A stretch of DNA of 64,000 bases from Bradyrhizobium elkanii USDA 76 (GTDB taxonomy: Bacteria; Pseudomonadota; Alphaproteobacteria; Rhizobiales; Xanthobacteraceae), in assembly GCF_023278185.1 (NCBI RefSeq), contig NZ_CP066356.1, positions 1,356,001 to 1,420,000 on the forward strand. The letters are read 5' to 3'. The notes beneath the pieces were generated by a model that saw nothing but the letters and a program-made list of their open reading frames with translations, did not search any database and was not told the origin of the DNA. This document shows positions 43,080-51,979 of this stretch, one piece after another; the stretch's first letter is position 1; every line of letters starts with the position of its first letter. A program made the position numbers and the translations under genes.

Positions 43080-44663
43080 TTAGGTGATATTCCGCCGATT
43101 TGAATGGAAAGGTGCGTCTGGCAGGCAGGGCATGCTGCGCTGGAGAGTGGCGGCAGGTGAGCCTGATGCGTCGATGAGTTGCCAATCGATATGGCCAGTA
43201 TCGATGCTCTCCTGGCTCAGAACGACGCCAGCCGTTGCATCCGAAGCGTCGTGTTGCCGTGAGGCGACGCGTCGCAGCCGAATGGCTTGTTCGGCGGTCA
43301 GGAACAATCCACTGAATTTCACCTTGGCATTGCGGGCGGCGGCTCGTGCGGCATCGCGCTCCGCCTGCTTCAAGAATGCCGCGTCGAGAACAACGGAAAT
43401 CCCCTGAGCCATGGCGCGTTTGGCTCGGTCGAGCATGGCTTGATAAACGCGGTCCGATGCTTCGGGAGTGTAGGTCTCCGGCGCTAACGTGGCATGTTCG
43501 GCGACGTGGGAGAGTTGCTTGCGAATGACATCCGATCGCAGAACCAGGGCGCCCGGGGGCGGCGCGATCAGACGCGCCATGTCGCGCGCCAGCACGCTCT
43601 TGCCGGTACCCGACTTCCCGCCAACTGCAACTAGGCGGGGTGGCTCCGGCTCAATCAGCCGACGTGCAAGCTCGAAATAGCGGCCCGCTTGGGCGGCGAT
43701 CTCTTGATCGAGTTGATGTTGCCGTGCCTTGGTGAAGAGCACGTTAGCCCGGATCGCCGCTCGCATTGATAGAAACAATGGCAGCAAAGACAACGCACCC
43801 GATTGCGTGTCCCAGGCATTCTGCATGTAGCTATTGAATAGCCTGTTGGCGACGGTCTCGCGTCCGAAGTACAGCAGATCCGTCAGTGGAAATGCGAGGT
43901 CGTAGAGGACGTCGGTCGTCGCGATATCGGGGTCGAACTCGATCGCATCGAACAGAACAGGCTCGCCGTCGAGCAGGACGATGTTGCCGAGATGTGCATC
44001 GCCGTGACAATGCCGGATTTGCCCAGCTGCGGCGCGGAGGCGCAGGAGCTCAAGATTCCGAGCGAGCGATCGATGGCTCAACTCGTGCAGTTCATCGATC
44101 TTCCTGCAGGAAAGAGTTGACTCGGCGCGAAACTGCTCGGTGTTGCGATCGATGATGACGGGGAGTGACGTAAGCCAGTGCGATCCATCGCTCCCAATCA
44201 GTTCTCGATGGGATTTGAGCAGGATGGCGGCCAGTCTCTCGCCCAGCTCCGGCCGGATTGCATCCCGCTCGGCGAGATGATCGAGTGTCTTGTTTTCGTC
44301 GAAGCGGGCCATTTCGACGGCCCATTCGACGACTGGTCCGGTCCCGCCGACCGCAAGTCCATCGCGCCCGTGCGTGATCGGAACCACCCCGCGATAGATC
44401 GCGGGGGCGTGGCGCTTGTTGACGGCAATCTCATCCTCGCAAGCGCGCCGCCGCTTCTCCAACGTCGAGAAGTCGAGATAGGGCAGCTTGACCGCTCGCT
44501 TGATCTTCAGGACGCGCGAAGCTTCGAGAAAGACGATCGAACAATGGGTGTCGATCCGCTTGACCGGGGTGTTCGGCTCGCCAGATCCGGCCAGAAACGA
44601 CAATACGGCGGCCTGGCCGGTCTCGCCTGTGGCAGTCGCAGTTGATGATGCCGGCGTCATCAT
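43080..44663 (-). CDS. APH-like kinase fused to a P-loop kinase domain
   Basis: 527 residues. The first ~330 residues look like an aminoglycoside-phosphotransferase-type kinase: VFLEASRVLKIKRAVKLPYL, catalytic loop HCHGDAHLGNIVLLDGE, then FDAIEFDPDIATTDVLYDLA. The last ~190 hold an AAA/zeta-type NTPase with Walker A GGKSGTGKS and RSDVIRKQL. This two-part protein occurs in many proteobacteria beside redox genes; substrate unknown. Its ATG overlaps the alcohol dehydrogenase stop (ATGATGA), so the two are one operon under the box at 45700. Confidence 0.85.
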   Translation of the reverse strand: MMTPASSTATATGETGQAAVLSFLAGSGEPNTPVKRIDTHCSIVFLEASRVLKIKRAVKLPYLDFSTLEKRRRACEDEIAVNKRHAPAIYRGVVPITHGRDGLAVGGTGPVVEWAVEMARFDENKTLDHLAERDAIRPELGERLAAILLKSHRELIGSDGSHWLTSLPVIIDRNTEQFRAESTLSCRKIDELHELSHRSLARNLELLRLRAAAGQIRHCHGDAHLGNIVLLDGEPVLFDAIEFDPDIATTDVLYDLAFPLTDLLYFGRETVANRLFNSYMQNAWDTQSGALSLLPLFLSMRAAIRANVLFTKARQHQLDQEIAAQAGRYFELARRLIEPEPPRLVAVGGKSGTGKSVLARDMARLIAPPPGALVLRSDVIRKQLSHVAEHATLAPETYTPEASDRVYQAMLDRAKRAMAQGISVVLDAAFLKQAERDAARAAARNAKVKFSGLFLTAEQAIRLRRVASRQHDASDATAGVVLSQESIDTGHIDWQLIDASGSPAATLQRSMPCLPDAPFHSNRRNIT

Positions 44664-45643
44664 GGCTTCAAGACGGCTGCGCCGACGAGCTTGCCGTCCC
44701 GCAAGCGCGCAAGTGCTTCGTTCGCCTGGTCCAGGGGAAAGACGGTGACGTGCGTCCGGATTCCAGCCCTTGCCGCTGTCTTGAGAAAATCGACGCCATC
44801 TTGTCGCGTCAGGTTGGCAACGGAAACGATCTGCCGTTCACCCCAAAGGATGTCGTAGGGAAAGCTCGGGATATCCGACATGTGAATGCCGGCACAGACC
44901 ACGCGTCCGCCCTTGCGCAGCGTGCGCAGTGCAAGCGGGACGAGGGGCCCGGTCGGCGCATAGATGATCGCGGCATCAAGTTCTGCCGGGGGCCGATCTT
45001 CCGAAGCACCGGTCCAGCATGCGCCGAGCGACAATGCCAGGCGCTGGGCCTCGGTGTCGCCGGCGCGGGTGAAAGCGTACACATCCCGCCCTTGCCAGCG
45101 CGCCACTTGCGCGACGATATGTCCCGCCGCGCCAAAACCGTAGATGCCGAGCTTGCGGCCGTCGCCAGCCATCACCAGGGAGCGCCAGCCGATCAGGCCG
45201 GCGCACAGCAGGGGCGCCAGCTCCGCATCCTCGCCGTCTCTGCCGAGCGGAAAGCAGTAACGCGCGTCAGCCACCAGGTGCGTGGCAAAGCCGCCGTCCC
45301 GCGTGTAGCCGGTGAACAGGGGGGCGTCGCAGAGGTTTTCCTTGCCCTCCCGGCAGTAGGAACAATGCCCGCAGGTGGATCCGAGCCAGGGAACGCCGAC
45401 GCGTGCACCGAGATGCAGGCCATCCACGCTTTCACCGATCGCGTCGATACGGCCAACCACCTCATGGCCGGGAACGATCGGATAGGCGATGCCGGGCAGT
45501 TCTCCATCGACGACGTGCAGGTCGGTGCGGCAAACGCCACAGGCGCCGACCTTGACGCGGACCTCGCCTGGTCCCGGAAGTGGGTCGGGCCGCTCCGTAT
45601 ATTGCAGCCGCGCGTCGCGCGCGGGCAGGATCATGGCGTGCAT
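44660..45643 (-). CDS. Zinc-dependent alcohol dehydrogenase
   Basis: 327 residues from ATG 45643: [20 protein letters not shown]. Catalytic zinc site [16 protein letters not shown] and GHE ([12 protein letters not shown]); structural zinc site [15 protein letters not shown]; Rossmann motif [19 protein letters not shown] family, AdhP/AdhA-like, probably NAD(P)-linked reduction of aldehydes under low oxygen. ATG 45643 is preferred because the FixK-type box is then 57 bases upstream; the GTG at 45682 would be only 18 bases away. Confidence 0.9.
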   Translation of the reverse strand: MHAMILPARDARLQYTERPDPLPGPGEVRVKVGACGVCRTDLHVVDGELPGIAYPIVPGHEVVGRIDAIGESVDGLHLGARVGVPWLGSTCGHCSYCREGKENLCDAPLFTGYTRDGGFATHLVADARYCFPLGRDGEDAELAPLLCAGLIGWRSLVMAGDGRKLGIYGFGAAGHIVAQVARWQGRDVYAFTRAGDTEAQRLALSLGACWTGASEDRPPAELDAAIIYAPTGPLVPLALRTLRKGGRVVCAGIHMSDIPSFPYDILWGERQIVSVANLTRQDGVDFLKTAARAGIRTHVTVFPLDQANEALARLRDGKLVGAAVLKP

Positions 45644-45699
45644 GGCGGAACTCGCTTCGGTCTGTGCCTCTCCTTTGATCACATGACATTGGTTGGGTT

Positions 45700-45713
45700 T
45701 TGATCCTGGTCAA
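45700..45713. promoter_or_regulatory. FixK/FNR-type box, divergent
   Basis: TTGATCCTGGTCAA, full match, 57 bases from ATG 45643 (adh, -) and 63 bases from ATG 45776 (hsp20, +). Confidence 0.83.
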
Positions 45714-45775
45714 CGGCCGGGGGGCTGTTCCTGACTAGCTTTGTTTCACGAGCGACATTCAAATAGGAGGTACTG

Positions 45776-46249
45776 ATGGCTAACAACGTGATTCCCGTTG
45801 GAAGCGAGCGCGCCTTGGCGCGGCGCGAAAACAATCCCTTCGTATTTCTGCAGCAGGAGATCGACCGGCTGTTCGACGGCTTCGGCCGCAATTTTCCGGC
45901 GTTCGCCGCGCCGCAGGCGATGATGCCGCGCATGGACGTCAGCGAGACCGACAAGACCGTCGAGATCTCAGCCGAACTGCCAGGCCTCGAGGCCAAGGAC
46001 ATTCAGCTCAATCTCGCCGACGACACGCTCACGATCCGCGGCAAGAAGAAGAGCGAGCGCGAGGAGAAGGACAAGGACTATCACCTGATCGAGCGCAGCT
46101 TCGGCGCGTTCTCGCGGTCCGTTGCATTGCCCGAGGGCGTCAAGGCGGAAGACGTCAGTGCCGAGATCGCCAAGGGCGTGCTCAAGGTCACCGTCAAGAA
46201 GCCGGCTCCCAAGCAGAGCAGGCAGATCGACATCAAGACGGCGGCGTAG
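45776..46249 (+). CDS. Small heat-shock protein Hsp20
   Basis: 157 residues. N-terminal NNPFVFLQQEIDRLFDGFGR, then the alpha-crystallin domain from about residue 50 (MDVSETDKTVEISAELPGLE) with the conserved GVLKVTVKK end motif. ATP-independent holdase in the cytosol. AGGAGG precedes the ATG. Controlled by the divergent FixK-type box, not an obvious ROSE element. Followed by a CBS gene 70 bases later. Confidence 0.93.
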   Translation: MANNVIPVGSERALARRENNPFVFLQQEIDRLFDGFGRNFPAFAAPQAMMPRMDVSETDKTVEISAELPGLEAKDIQLNLADDTLTIRGKKKSEREEKDKDYHLIERSFGAFSRSVALPEGVKAEDVSAEIAKGVLKVTVKKPAPKQSRQIDIKTAA

Positions 46250-46262
46250 CTGCCTTGCGAGG

Positions 46263-46288
46263 CGCGTCGCCCGTTAGGCAGCGACGCG
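46263..46288 (+). terminator. Hairpin after hsp20
   Basis: CGCGTCGC (46263-46270) pairs with GCGACGCG (46281-46288), loop 10. There is no T-tract, so it may attenuate or stabilise the mRNA rather than stop it fully. Confidence 0.4.
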
Positions 46289-46319
46289 TCCCCGAAGCAA
46301 CCATCAAAGGGGATCAGCC

Positions 46320-46796
46320 ATGTACGAGTTTCTTCAGGAGACCGTTGCGAGCAACATGACGAGATCGGTACGAAGCGTCGCTCCCGAAATGACCGTCGGC
46401 GACTTGTACCGGTTGTTCGCGAAAGACGACTATGACGCCTATCCCGTGCTCCGCGACGATATTGTGGTCGGATTCGTCACGAAGCTGGACGCCCTGAAGG
46501 TGTTCGCCTGTCCGGTAGATCACATGCTGCCACGTTACGACGATCGCATGGGAACGACGGTCGATGAGATCATGTCGTCCGATGTGATCGCGGTCGAGCC
46601 GGATACAAATCTGCAGCGCGTCCTTCAGCTAATGGTCGCGCATCGGCTCAAGAGCCTACCGGTGATCGACAAGTATCACCACCTGGTCGGGATTATTGCT
46701 CGCGAGGATGTCATGCGGGCCCTGGCGCGCTGCACGAAACGGCAGGCGCCTCCGCTGGTTCCCTGCGAGACTGTCCGATGTCTACGTTTGGTTTAG
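46320..46796 (+). CDS. Tandem CBS-domain protein, type C
   Basis: 158 residues: MYEFLQETVASNMTRSVRSV. CBS1 (~12-58) and CBS2 (~85-142: DEIMSSDVIAVEPDTNLQRV, KYHHLVGIIAREDVMRALAR). It is divergent from types A and B and has no BON. The tail (RQAPPLVPCETVRCLRLV) overlaps the next gene by 19 bases. Probably read with hsp20 and the following acyl-CoA ligase, a large enzyme it could regulate through nucleotide binding. Confidence 0.85.
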   Translation: MYEFLQETVASNMTRSVRSVAPEMTVGDLYRLFAKDDYDAYPVLRDDIVVGFVTKLDALKVFACPVDHMLPRYDDRMGTTVDEIMSSDVIAVEPDTNLQRVLQLMVAHRLKSLPVIDKYHHLVGIIAREDVMRALARCTKRQAPPLVPCETVRCLRLV

Positions 46797-49534
46797 ATCG
46801 GGTTCTCTCGCCTCGATCGGTCGCGCTTGTCGGCGGCAGTTCGCGTCCGTCTTCGCTCGGTCTGGCGGTACTCATGAACCTCAAGACATGCGGTTTTGCC
46901 GGCCGCATCGCCGTAGTCAATCCGAAATACACTGCGATCGATGGCGAGATTACGTCCCGGGATATCAAATCACTTCCATTCGTTCCCGACCTCGTTGCGA
47001 TCACGGCGCCTGCGGCCGCGATTCCCGGAATCATATCGGACGCTGCCGCGGTCGGTGCCGCCGGTGCGGTCATCCTGTCCGCCGGCCTCGGACATGGTGC
47101 CGGCTCGCTAGCCGAGACGGTCGCGCAGACGGCGCGCCGGCACGGCATGCGCCTGATCGGGCCGAACTGTCTCGGCGTCATGGTGCCGCGCGCGAAGCTC
47201 AATGCGAGTTTTGCCGCGCATCAGCCCGCCGAAGGCTGTCTTGCCCTGATCTCGCAGTCCGGGGCCGTCGCTGCCGCGATGATCGAATGGGCGGCAGAGC
47301 GGCGGCGGCTCGGCTTCTCCGGCATCGTGTCGATCGGAGATCAGCTCGACGTCGATGTCGCCGATCTGCTCGATTATTTCGCGCAGGACGATCATACCAA
47401 CGCGATCCTGCTCTACGTCGAGGCCGTCAGGGATGCGCGCAAGTTCATGTCGGCCGCGCGCGCCGCGGCACGGCTCAAGCCCCTGATTGTCGTGAAAGCG
47501 GGCCGGGTGGCGCAAGGCGCCAAGGCCGCAGCCACCCATACGGGAGCGCTCGCCGGTTCGGACGCCGTCTATGACGCGGCGTTCCGCCGGGCCGGCATGC
47601 TGCGCGTGTACGACCTTCGGGAACTGTTCGACTGCGCCGAGTTGCTTGGCCGCGGCTTCGTTCCGCGCGGCAACCGCCTGTCGATCCTGACCAATGGCGG
47701 CGGGCTCGGCATCCTCGCGATCGACCGGCTCGTTGAGCTCGGTGGCGTTCCTGCAGGCCTGACGACGGAGACGATTGCGGCGCTCGATCGGGTCCTGCCG
47801 CAAGGCTGGTCTCGTGCCAACCCCATCGATATCTCCGGCGATGCCGACGCTGCCCGCTACGTGGCCGCGCTCGGCCCGCTGCTCGAGGACGCCAACAGCG
47901 ACGCCGTGCTGGTCATGAACGTGGAAACGGCTGTTGCGCCGACCGAACGGATTGCCGAAGCGGTCACGCGGTGCGTTGACGGCCGCCGAGCCAGGAACAG
48001 CGAGGTAGCCGCACTGGTGCTTGCGTCGTGGGATGGTGCCGACGCCCGCACGGCGGCGACCTTCGAGCGGGCGCGCGTCCCGCATTTCCCGACCGAGGAC
48101 GATGCAGTGCGCGCCTTCATGTATCTGGTGAGATACCGCGATGCTTCCATCGCGCTGGCCGCAACGCCGCCCAGCAGCGCCTCGACGTTTGCGCCGCGGA
48201 CGGCGGCGGCGAGGCACGTGATCGCGAAGGCGCTGTCCGAGAGGCGGGAATGGCTCGACCCGATCGAGATCGTCGCGCTGTTCGAGGCTTATGATATTCC
48301 GATCGTTCCGACCGTCGTGGCCCGTGATGCCGACGATGCCGTGGACAAGGCAGCGCCCTTCCTGGCGCAAGGGCTTGCCGTGGCGGTGAAGCTGTTCTCG
48401 CGCGACATCAGGCACAAGTCGGACATCGGCGGTGTCATTCTCGGCCTGCGGACTCGCGAAAGCGTCGCACAGGCCGCCAGGACGGTGCTGGCGCGCGCTC
48501 GTGCCGCGCGTCCGGATGCCGCCCTGCAGGGCGTGACGATCCAGCCGATGATCGAGCGGCGGGCGGCACGTGAGCTGATCCTTGGCATTGCCGACGATCC
48601 GACCTTCGGCCCGGTGATCGTGTTTGGCCGCGGCGGCACCGCGGTTGAGGTGATCGACGACAAGGCGTTGGCGCTGCCACCCCTCGACATGAACCTGGCG
48701 CGCGACCTCGTCGGGCGCACGCGGGTCTCGCGGTTGCTTGCCGCCTACCGCGACGTACCCGCCGTTCCGGAAGATGTCGTTCCGCGCACCCTCGTCAAGC
48801 TGGCGCAGATGGCGGCCGATATTCCCGAAGTCGCGGAGCTCGATATCAATCCGCTGCTGGCTGACGAAACCGGCGTGATGGCGCTCGACGCGCGGGTGGC
48901 GGTCCGCAAGCCGGCGCGGCTGTTCGCCGGTCAGACACGACTTGCAGTGCGGCCCTACCCGTCGCAGTGGGAGGGCGAGCTTGCTCTAAGGGATGGCTCG
49001 CGCGTCGTGGTGCGGCCGCTGCGGCCGGAAGATGAGCCCATGGTGGAGAGCTTCTTCAAGCGAGTGACCGCCGAGGATCTCAGGCTTCGCTTCTTTCAGG
49101 CGATGAAGAATTTCTCGCACGCGTTCATTGCGCGGTTGACCCAACTCGACTACGCGCGTGCGATGGCCTTTGCGGCGCTGGATCCAGCTACGGGTGCCAT
49201 GGTTGGAGCGGTCCAGCTTCATTCCGACTCGCTCTATGAGAATGCCGAGTACGCTATCCTGTTGCAGTCTGATCTCAAGGGCAAAGGGCTTGGATGGGCG
49301 CTGATGCAGCTCCTGATCCGTTATGCGAAGTCGGAAGGGCTGAAGCGGCTGTCTGGCGAAGTGCTGGCCGAGAACAGCACCATGTTGAGCATGTGCCATG
49401 AGATCGGATTCACGGCGGCCACAGAGCCGACCGACCACAGGATCGTCAATGTCGTTCTCGATCTCTCCCTTCCGGTGGTGGATGCCTTGGGCGTCGACAT
49501 CCTGATCCGGCAAAGTGCAATCAGAGCGGCGTGA
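46778..49534 (+). CDS. Acyl-CoA synthetase (NDP-forming type)-GNAT acetyltransferase fusion
   Basis: 918 residues. CoA-binding domain (RSVALVGGSSRPSSLGLAVL), succinyl-CoA-ligase-like domains (GPNCLGVMVPRAKLNASFAA, LISQSGAVAAAMIEWAAE, THTGALAGSDAVYDA), ATP-grasp domain (QGLAVAVKLFSRDIRHKSDI, then VIFGRGGTAVEV-like), and a C-terminal GNAT domain from about residue 745 (VVRPLRPEDEPMVESFFKRV). This is the Pat/PatZ layout: acetylation of lysines on central enzymes such as acetyl-CoA synthetase. It could also make or use acetyl-CoA. In an island with phosphoketolase and acetate kinase it links acetyl pools to control. Confidence 0.9.
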   Translation: MSTFGLDRVLSPRSVALVGGSSRPSSLGLAVLMNLKTCGFAGRIAVVNPKYTAIDGEITSRDIKSLPFVPDLVAITAPAAAIPGIISDAAAVGAAGAVILSAGLGHGAGSLAETVAQTARRHGMRLIGPNCLGVMVPRAKLNASFAAHQPAEGCLALISQSGAVAAAMIEWAAERRRLGFSGIVSIGDQLDVDVADLLDYFAQDDHTNAILLYVEAVRDARKFMSAARAAARLKPLIVVKAGRVAQGAKAAATHTGALAGSDAVYDAAFRRAGMLRVYDLRELFDCAELLGRGFVPRGNRLSILTNGGGLGILAIDRLVELGGVPAGLTTETIAALDRVLPQGWSRANPIDISGDADAARYVAALGPLLEDANSDAVLVMNVETAVAPTERIAEAVTRCVDGRRARNSEVAALVLASWDGADARTAATFERARVPHFPTEDDAVRAFMYLVRYRDASIALAATPPSSASTFAPRTAAARHVIAKALSERREWLDPIEIVALFEAYDIPIVPTVVARDADDAVDKAAPFLAQGLAVAVKLFSRDIRHKSDIGGVILGLRTRESVAQAARTVLARARAARPDAALQGVTIQPMIERRAARELILGIADDPTFGPVIVFGRGGTAVEVIDDKALALPPLDMNLARDLVGRTRVSRLLAAYRDVPAVPEDVVPRTLVKLAQMAADIPEVAELDINPLLADETGVMALDARVAVRKPARLFAGQTRLAVRPYPSQWEGELALRDGSRVVVRPLRPEDEPMVESFFKRVTAEDLRLRFFQAMKNFSHAFIARLTQLDYARAMAFAALDPATGAMVGAVQLHSDSLYENAEYAILLQSDLKGKGLGWALMQLLIRYAKSEGLKRLSGEVLAENSTMLSMCHEIGFTAATEPTDHRIVNVVLDLSLPVVDALGVDILIRQSAIRAA

Positions 49535-49931
49535 CGGCGACGACCCGGTAAGGATGCATGCCGTCCACCTCATGGACGGAGACATATTCGCCGACCCGAA
49601 AGGGCTCACTGCCGAAATGAAACCCGGCTTCATCGGCGGTGGCGCCGGCAACGTCATAGTGAAAGCGCCAGCTGTCGGCCGGTCCATGCACGAGGTGGCC
49701 GAGCTGATCGTCTTCGCCCGGCCGTTGGCGGATGACGCGGCACGCGTCGCGATGGGCTCTCCAGGTCTCGACATCGATCCGCGATGTCGTGTCGAGCGGG
49801 GCGACGATGACATAGCCGATCGCGGACGCACCCTCGGGGTGATCGTGCTCGCGGGCGCGCTCGAGCCGGACCTGCCTGAACGAGTGCGGCAACGCGGTGT
49901 TTTGCAAAGGTTTGAAGGCGGCGCGATTCAT
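49521..49931 (-). CDS. Conserved hypothetical protein, FixK-box controlled
   Basis: 136 residues from ATG 49931: MNRAAFKPLQNTALPHSFRQ, with SRIDVETWRAHRDACRVIRQ and GEYVSVHEVDGMHPYRVVAV at the end. A beta-rich soluble protein. Its end overlaps the end of the ligase gene by 14 bases (convergent). A full box at 50004 is 73 bases upstream. Not recognised. Confidence 0.65.
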   Translation of the reverse strand: MNRAAFKPLQNTALPHSFRQVRLERAREHDHPEGASAIGYVIVAPLDTTSRIDVETWRAHRDACRVIRQRPGEDDQLGHLVHGPADSWRFHYDVAGATADEAGFHFGSEPFRVGEYVSVHEVDGMHPYRVVAVTPL

Positions 49932-50003
49932 CTGAAATCTCCTGAGCACGCCCGAGGCTGCCGGGCAATCTGTCAAATCATAAGGCCACCGCTTGCCAAG
50001 CCG

Positions 50004-50017
50004 TTGATCTGGGTCAA
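50004..50017. promoter_or_regulatory. FixK/FNR-type box, divergent
   Basis: TTGATCTGGGTCAA, full match, 73 bases from ATG 49931 (-) and about 93 bases from the Mla-type permease start (+). Confidence 0.75.
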
Positions 50018-50110
50018 GCGCATTCCGGGGCACGGTGAGGCCGGTTGCGCTGCGTCAAACACAGGCGTCTCCAGCGCCCCTAAGGTGAGTTGCAAATTGG
50101 AGTCACAATC

Positions 50111-51223
50111 TTGCTCAATGCCCCAGCCCTGATAGCGAATGCGGATGATCCGCGCATGCTTGCCGCATGTGGGGCCTGGAACGTTGCCAATGTCGAGGCG
50201 CTGGAGCGGCTGTGCGCGCACGCCGCGCGCACCGATATTGGCTCGATCGATGTACGGCGTGTCACCGCGCTCGACACCGTCGGGGCCTGGCTGCTTGAAA
50301 GGCTGGCCCGTGGCGGTGCAACCAGGGCAGTGCTCACCGGTGCCGACGGTCCGTACGGCGACCTGCTGGAAGAGGTGCGGGGGCTGAACCGTTCCGGCCC
50401 CGCCGAACGGAGATCGGTCAACCCCGTGCTGCAGAGGCTTGATCAGCTCGGCCGCGGCAGCAGGCGGCTGGCGACCGATTCGGCGGCATTCCTGCATATG
50501 CTCGGCGCCTTCAGCGCAGCGCTGCTTGGCATCTTCAAGCATCCGCGATCGTTCCGATTGACGTCGACCGTCTATCAGCTCGGCCGGGTGGGCTGGCAGG
50601 CGGTGCCGATCATGGTGCTGATCACGTTCCTGATCGGCGCCATCATTGCTCAGCAAGGCATCTTCCATTTCCGCCGCTTTGGCGCGGAATCCTATGTCGT
50701 GGACATGGTTGGCATCCTCGTGTTGCGCGAGATTGGCGTGCTGATCGTTGCCATCATGGTGGCCGGACGATCCGGCAGCGCCTATACGGCCGAGATCGGC
50801 GCAATGAAGATGCGCGAGGAGATCGACGCGCTCAGCACCATGGGGCTCGATCCTGTCGCAGTCCTGATCCTGCCGCGAATCCTGGCGCTGGTGGTCGCGC
50901 TGCCGATCCTTGCCTTTCTCGGCTCGCTCGCTGCGCTCTATGGCGGCGGCCTCATCGCCTGGCTCTATGGCGACATGAGCCCGGCGATCTTCATCGCACG
51001 CCTTTACGACGCGGTTTCAGTCGCTCATTTCGAGGTCGGCATCATCAAGGCACCATTCATGGCGCTCGTGATCGGGCTGGTCGCGGCCGTGGAGGGATTG
51101 AGCGTGAAGGGCAGTGCGGAGTCGCTCGGACAGCAGACGACGGCGTCCGTCGTGAAATCGATCTTCCTGGTGATCGTGCTCGACGGCCTGTTTGCGATTT
51201 TCTTCGCGTCGATCGGGATGTAG
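50111..51223 (+). CDS. mlaE: MlaE-type ABC permease with N-terminal STAS-like region
   Basis: About 370 residues. The first ~90 (ACGAWNVANVEALERLCAHA, RRVTALDTVGAWLLERLA) form a STAS-like domain found in some MlaE proteins. The rest is the permease: QLGRVGWQAVPIMVLITFLI, AGRSGSAYTAEIGAMKMREE (the MlaE signature) and five to six helices. Part of an inner-membrane complex moving phospholipid between membranes. The start is uncertain: TTG 50111 has GGAG eight bases before it; the frame is open to TTG 50090. Confidence 0.88.
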   Translation: MLNAPALIANADDPRMLAACGAWNVANVEALERLCAHAARTDIGSIDVRRVTALDTVGAWLLERLARGGATRAVLTGADGPYGDLLEEVRGLNRSGPAERRSVNPVLQRLDQLGRGSRRLATDSAAFLHMLGAFSAALLGIFKHPRSFRLTSTVYQLGRVGWQAVPIMVLITFLIGAIIAQQGIFHFRRFGAESYVVDMVGILVLREIGVLIVAIMVAGRSGSAYTAEIGAMKMREEIDALSTMGLDPVAVLILPRILALVVALPILAFLGSLAALYGGGLIAWLYGDMSPAIFIARLYDAVSVAHFEVGIIKAPFMALVIGLVAAVEGLSVKGSAESLGQQTTASVVKSIFLVIVLDGLFAIFFASIGM

Positions 51224-51225
51224 CC

Positions 51226-51963
51226 ATGACCGACACTCCAGCCATCCATATTAGCAACCTGGTGGTCGGCTTCGGCAAGAAGATCGTCCTCGATCACCTC
51301 GACCTCGACGTGAACGACGGCGAAATTCTCGGCCTCGTGGGCGCGTCCGGGGGCGGAAAGTCGGTACTGATGCGGACATTGGTCGGCCTGCTGCCGAAGC
51401 GGAGCGGGGAGATCGATTTCGCGGGCGCCAGCGATAACGAACGCCACTGGGGTGTCCTGTTCCAGCAGGGAGCGCTGTTCTCGGCCTTGACGGCTCGGCA
51501 GAACATTCAGTTTCCGTTGCGCGAGCAGGCGCGGCTTTCACCAAGGCTGCTGGACGAAGTCGCGGATGCGAAGCTCGAGATGGTTGGCTTGACGCGCGAA
51601 GACGGCGACAAGTTTCCGTCCGAGCTTTCGGGCGGCATGACCAAGCGTGTGGCGCTGGCGCGGGCACTGGCGCTTGACCCCTCGCTCCTGTTTCTCGATG
51701 AGCCAACCTCCGGTCTCGATCCGATCGCTGCGGGCGAATTCGACGCCCTGATCCGGACGCTGCACCGGACGTTGCGCTTTACCGTGTTCATGGTGACGCA
51801 CGACCTGAACAGTCTGCAGGCCATTTGCGACCGCGTCGCCGCGCTTGCCGACGGCCGGATCGCCGCAATCGGCCGGCTGTCATCGGTGCTCAAGTCCGAT
51901 CATCCCTGGGTCCAGGCCTACTTTCATGGCGCCCGGGCGCAGAAGCTGGGCCTCGGCAATTAG
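51226..51963 (+). CDS. mlaF: MlaF-type ABC ATPase
   Basis: 245 residues. Walker A GASGGGKSV, Q-loop in LFQQGALFS, signature LSGGMTKRVALARAL, Walker B LLFLDEPTSGLDP, H-loop MVTHDL. LSGGMTKR is the MlaF form of the signature. It powers the MlaE-type permease just upstream (2-base gap). Confidence 0.92.
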   Translation: MTDTPAIHISNLVVGFGKKIVLDHLDLDVNDGEILGLVGASGGGKSVLMRTLVGLLPKRSGEIDFAGASDNERHWGVLFQQGALFSALTARQNIQFPLREQARLSPRLLDEVADAKLEMVGLTREDGDKFPSELSGGMTKRVALARALALDPSLLFLDEPTSGLDPIAAGEFDALIRTLHRTLRFTVFMVTHDLNSLQAICDRVAALADGRIAAIGRLSSVLKSDHPWVQAYFHGARAQKLGLGN

Positions 51964-51979
51964 GCAGAGAGAGACGCAT

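Noticed and set aside
47108..48415. Long minus-strand open frame opposite the ligase-GNAT gene
   Set aside because: Arg/Gly/His-rich composition without motifs; shadow of the sense gene.
49515..50132. Plus-strand frame between the ligase and the Mla-type operon
   Set aside because: The minus-strand gene at 49521-49931 has a FixK-type box and better composition.
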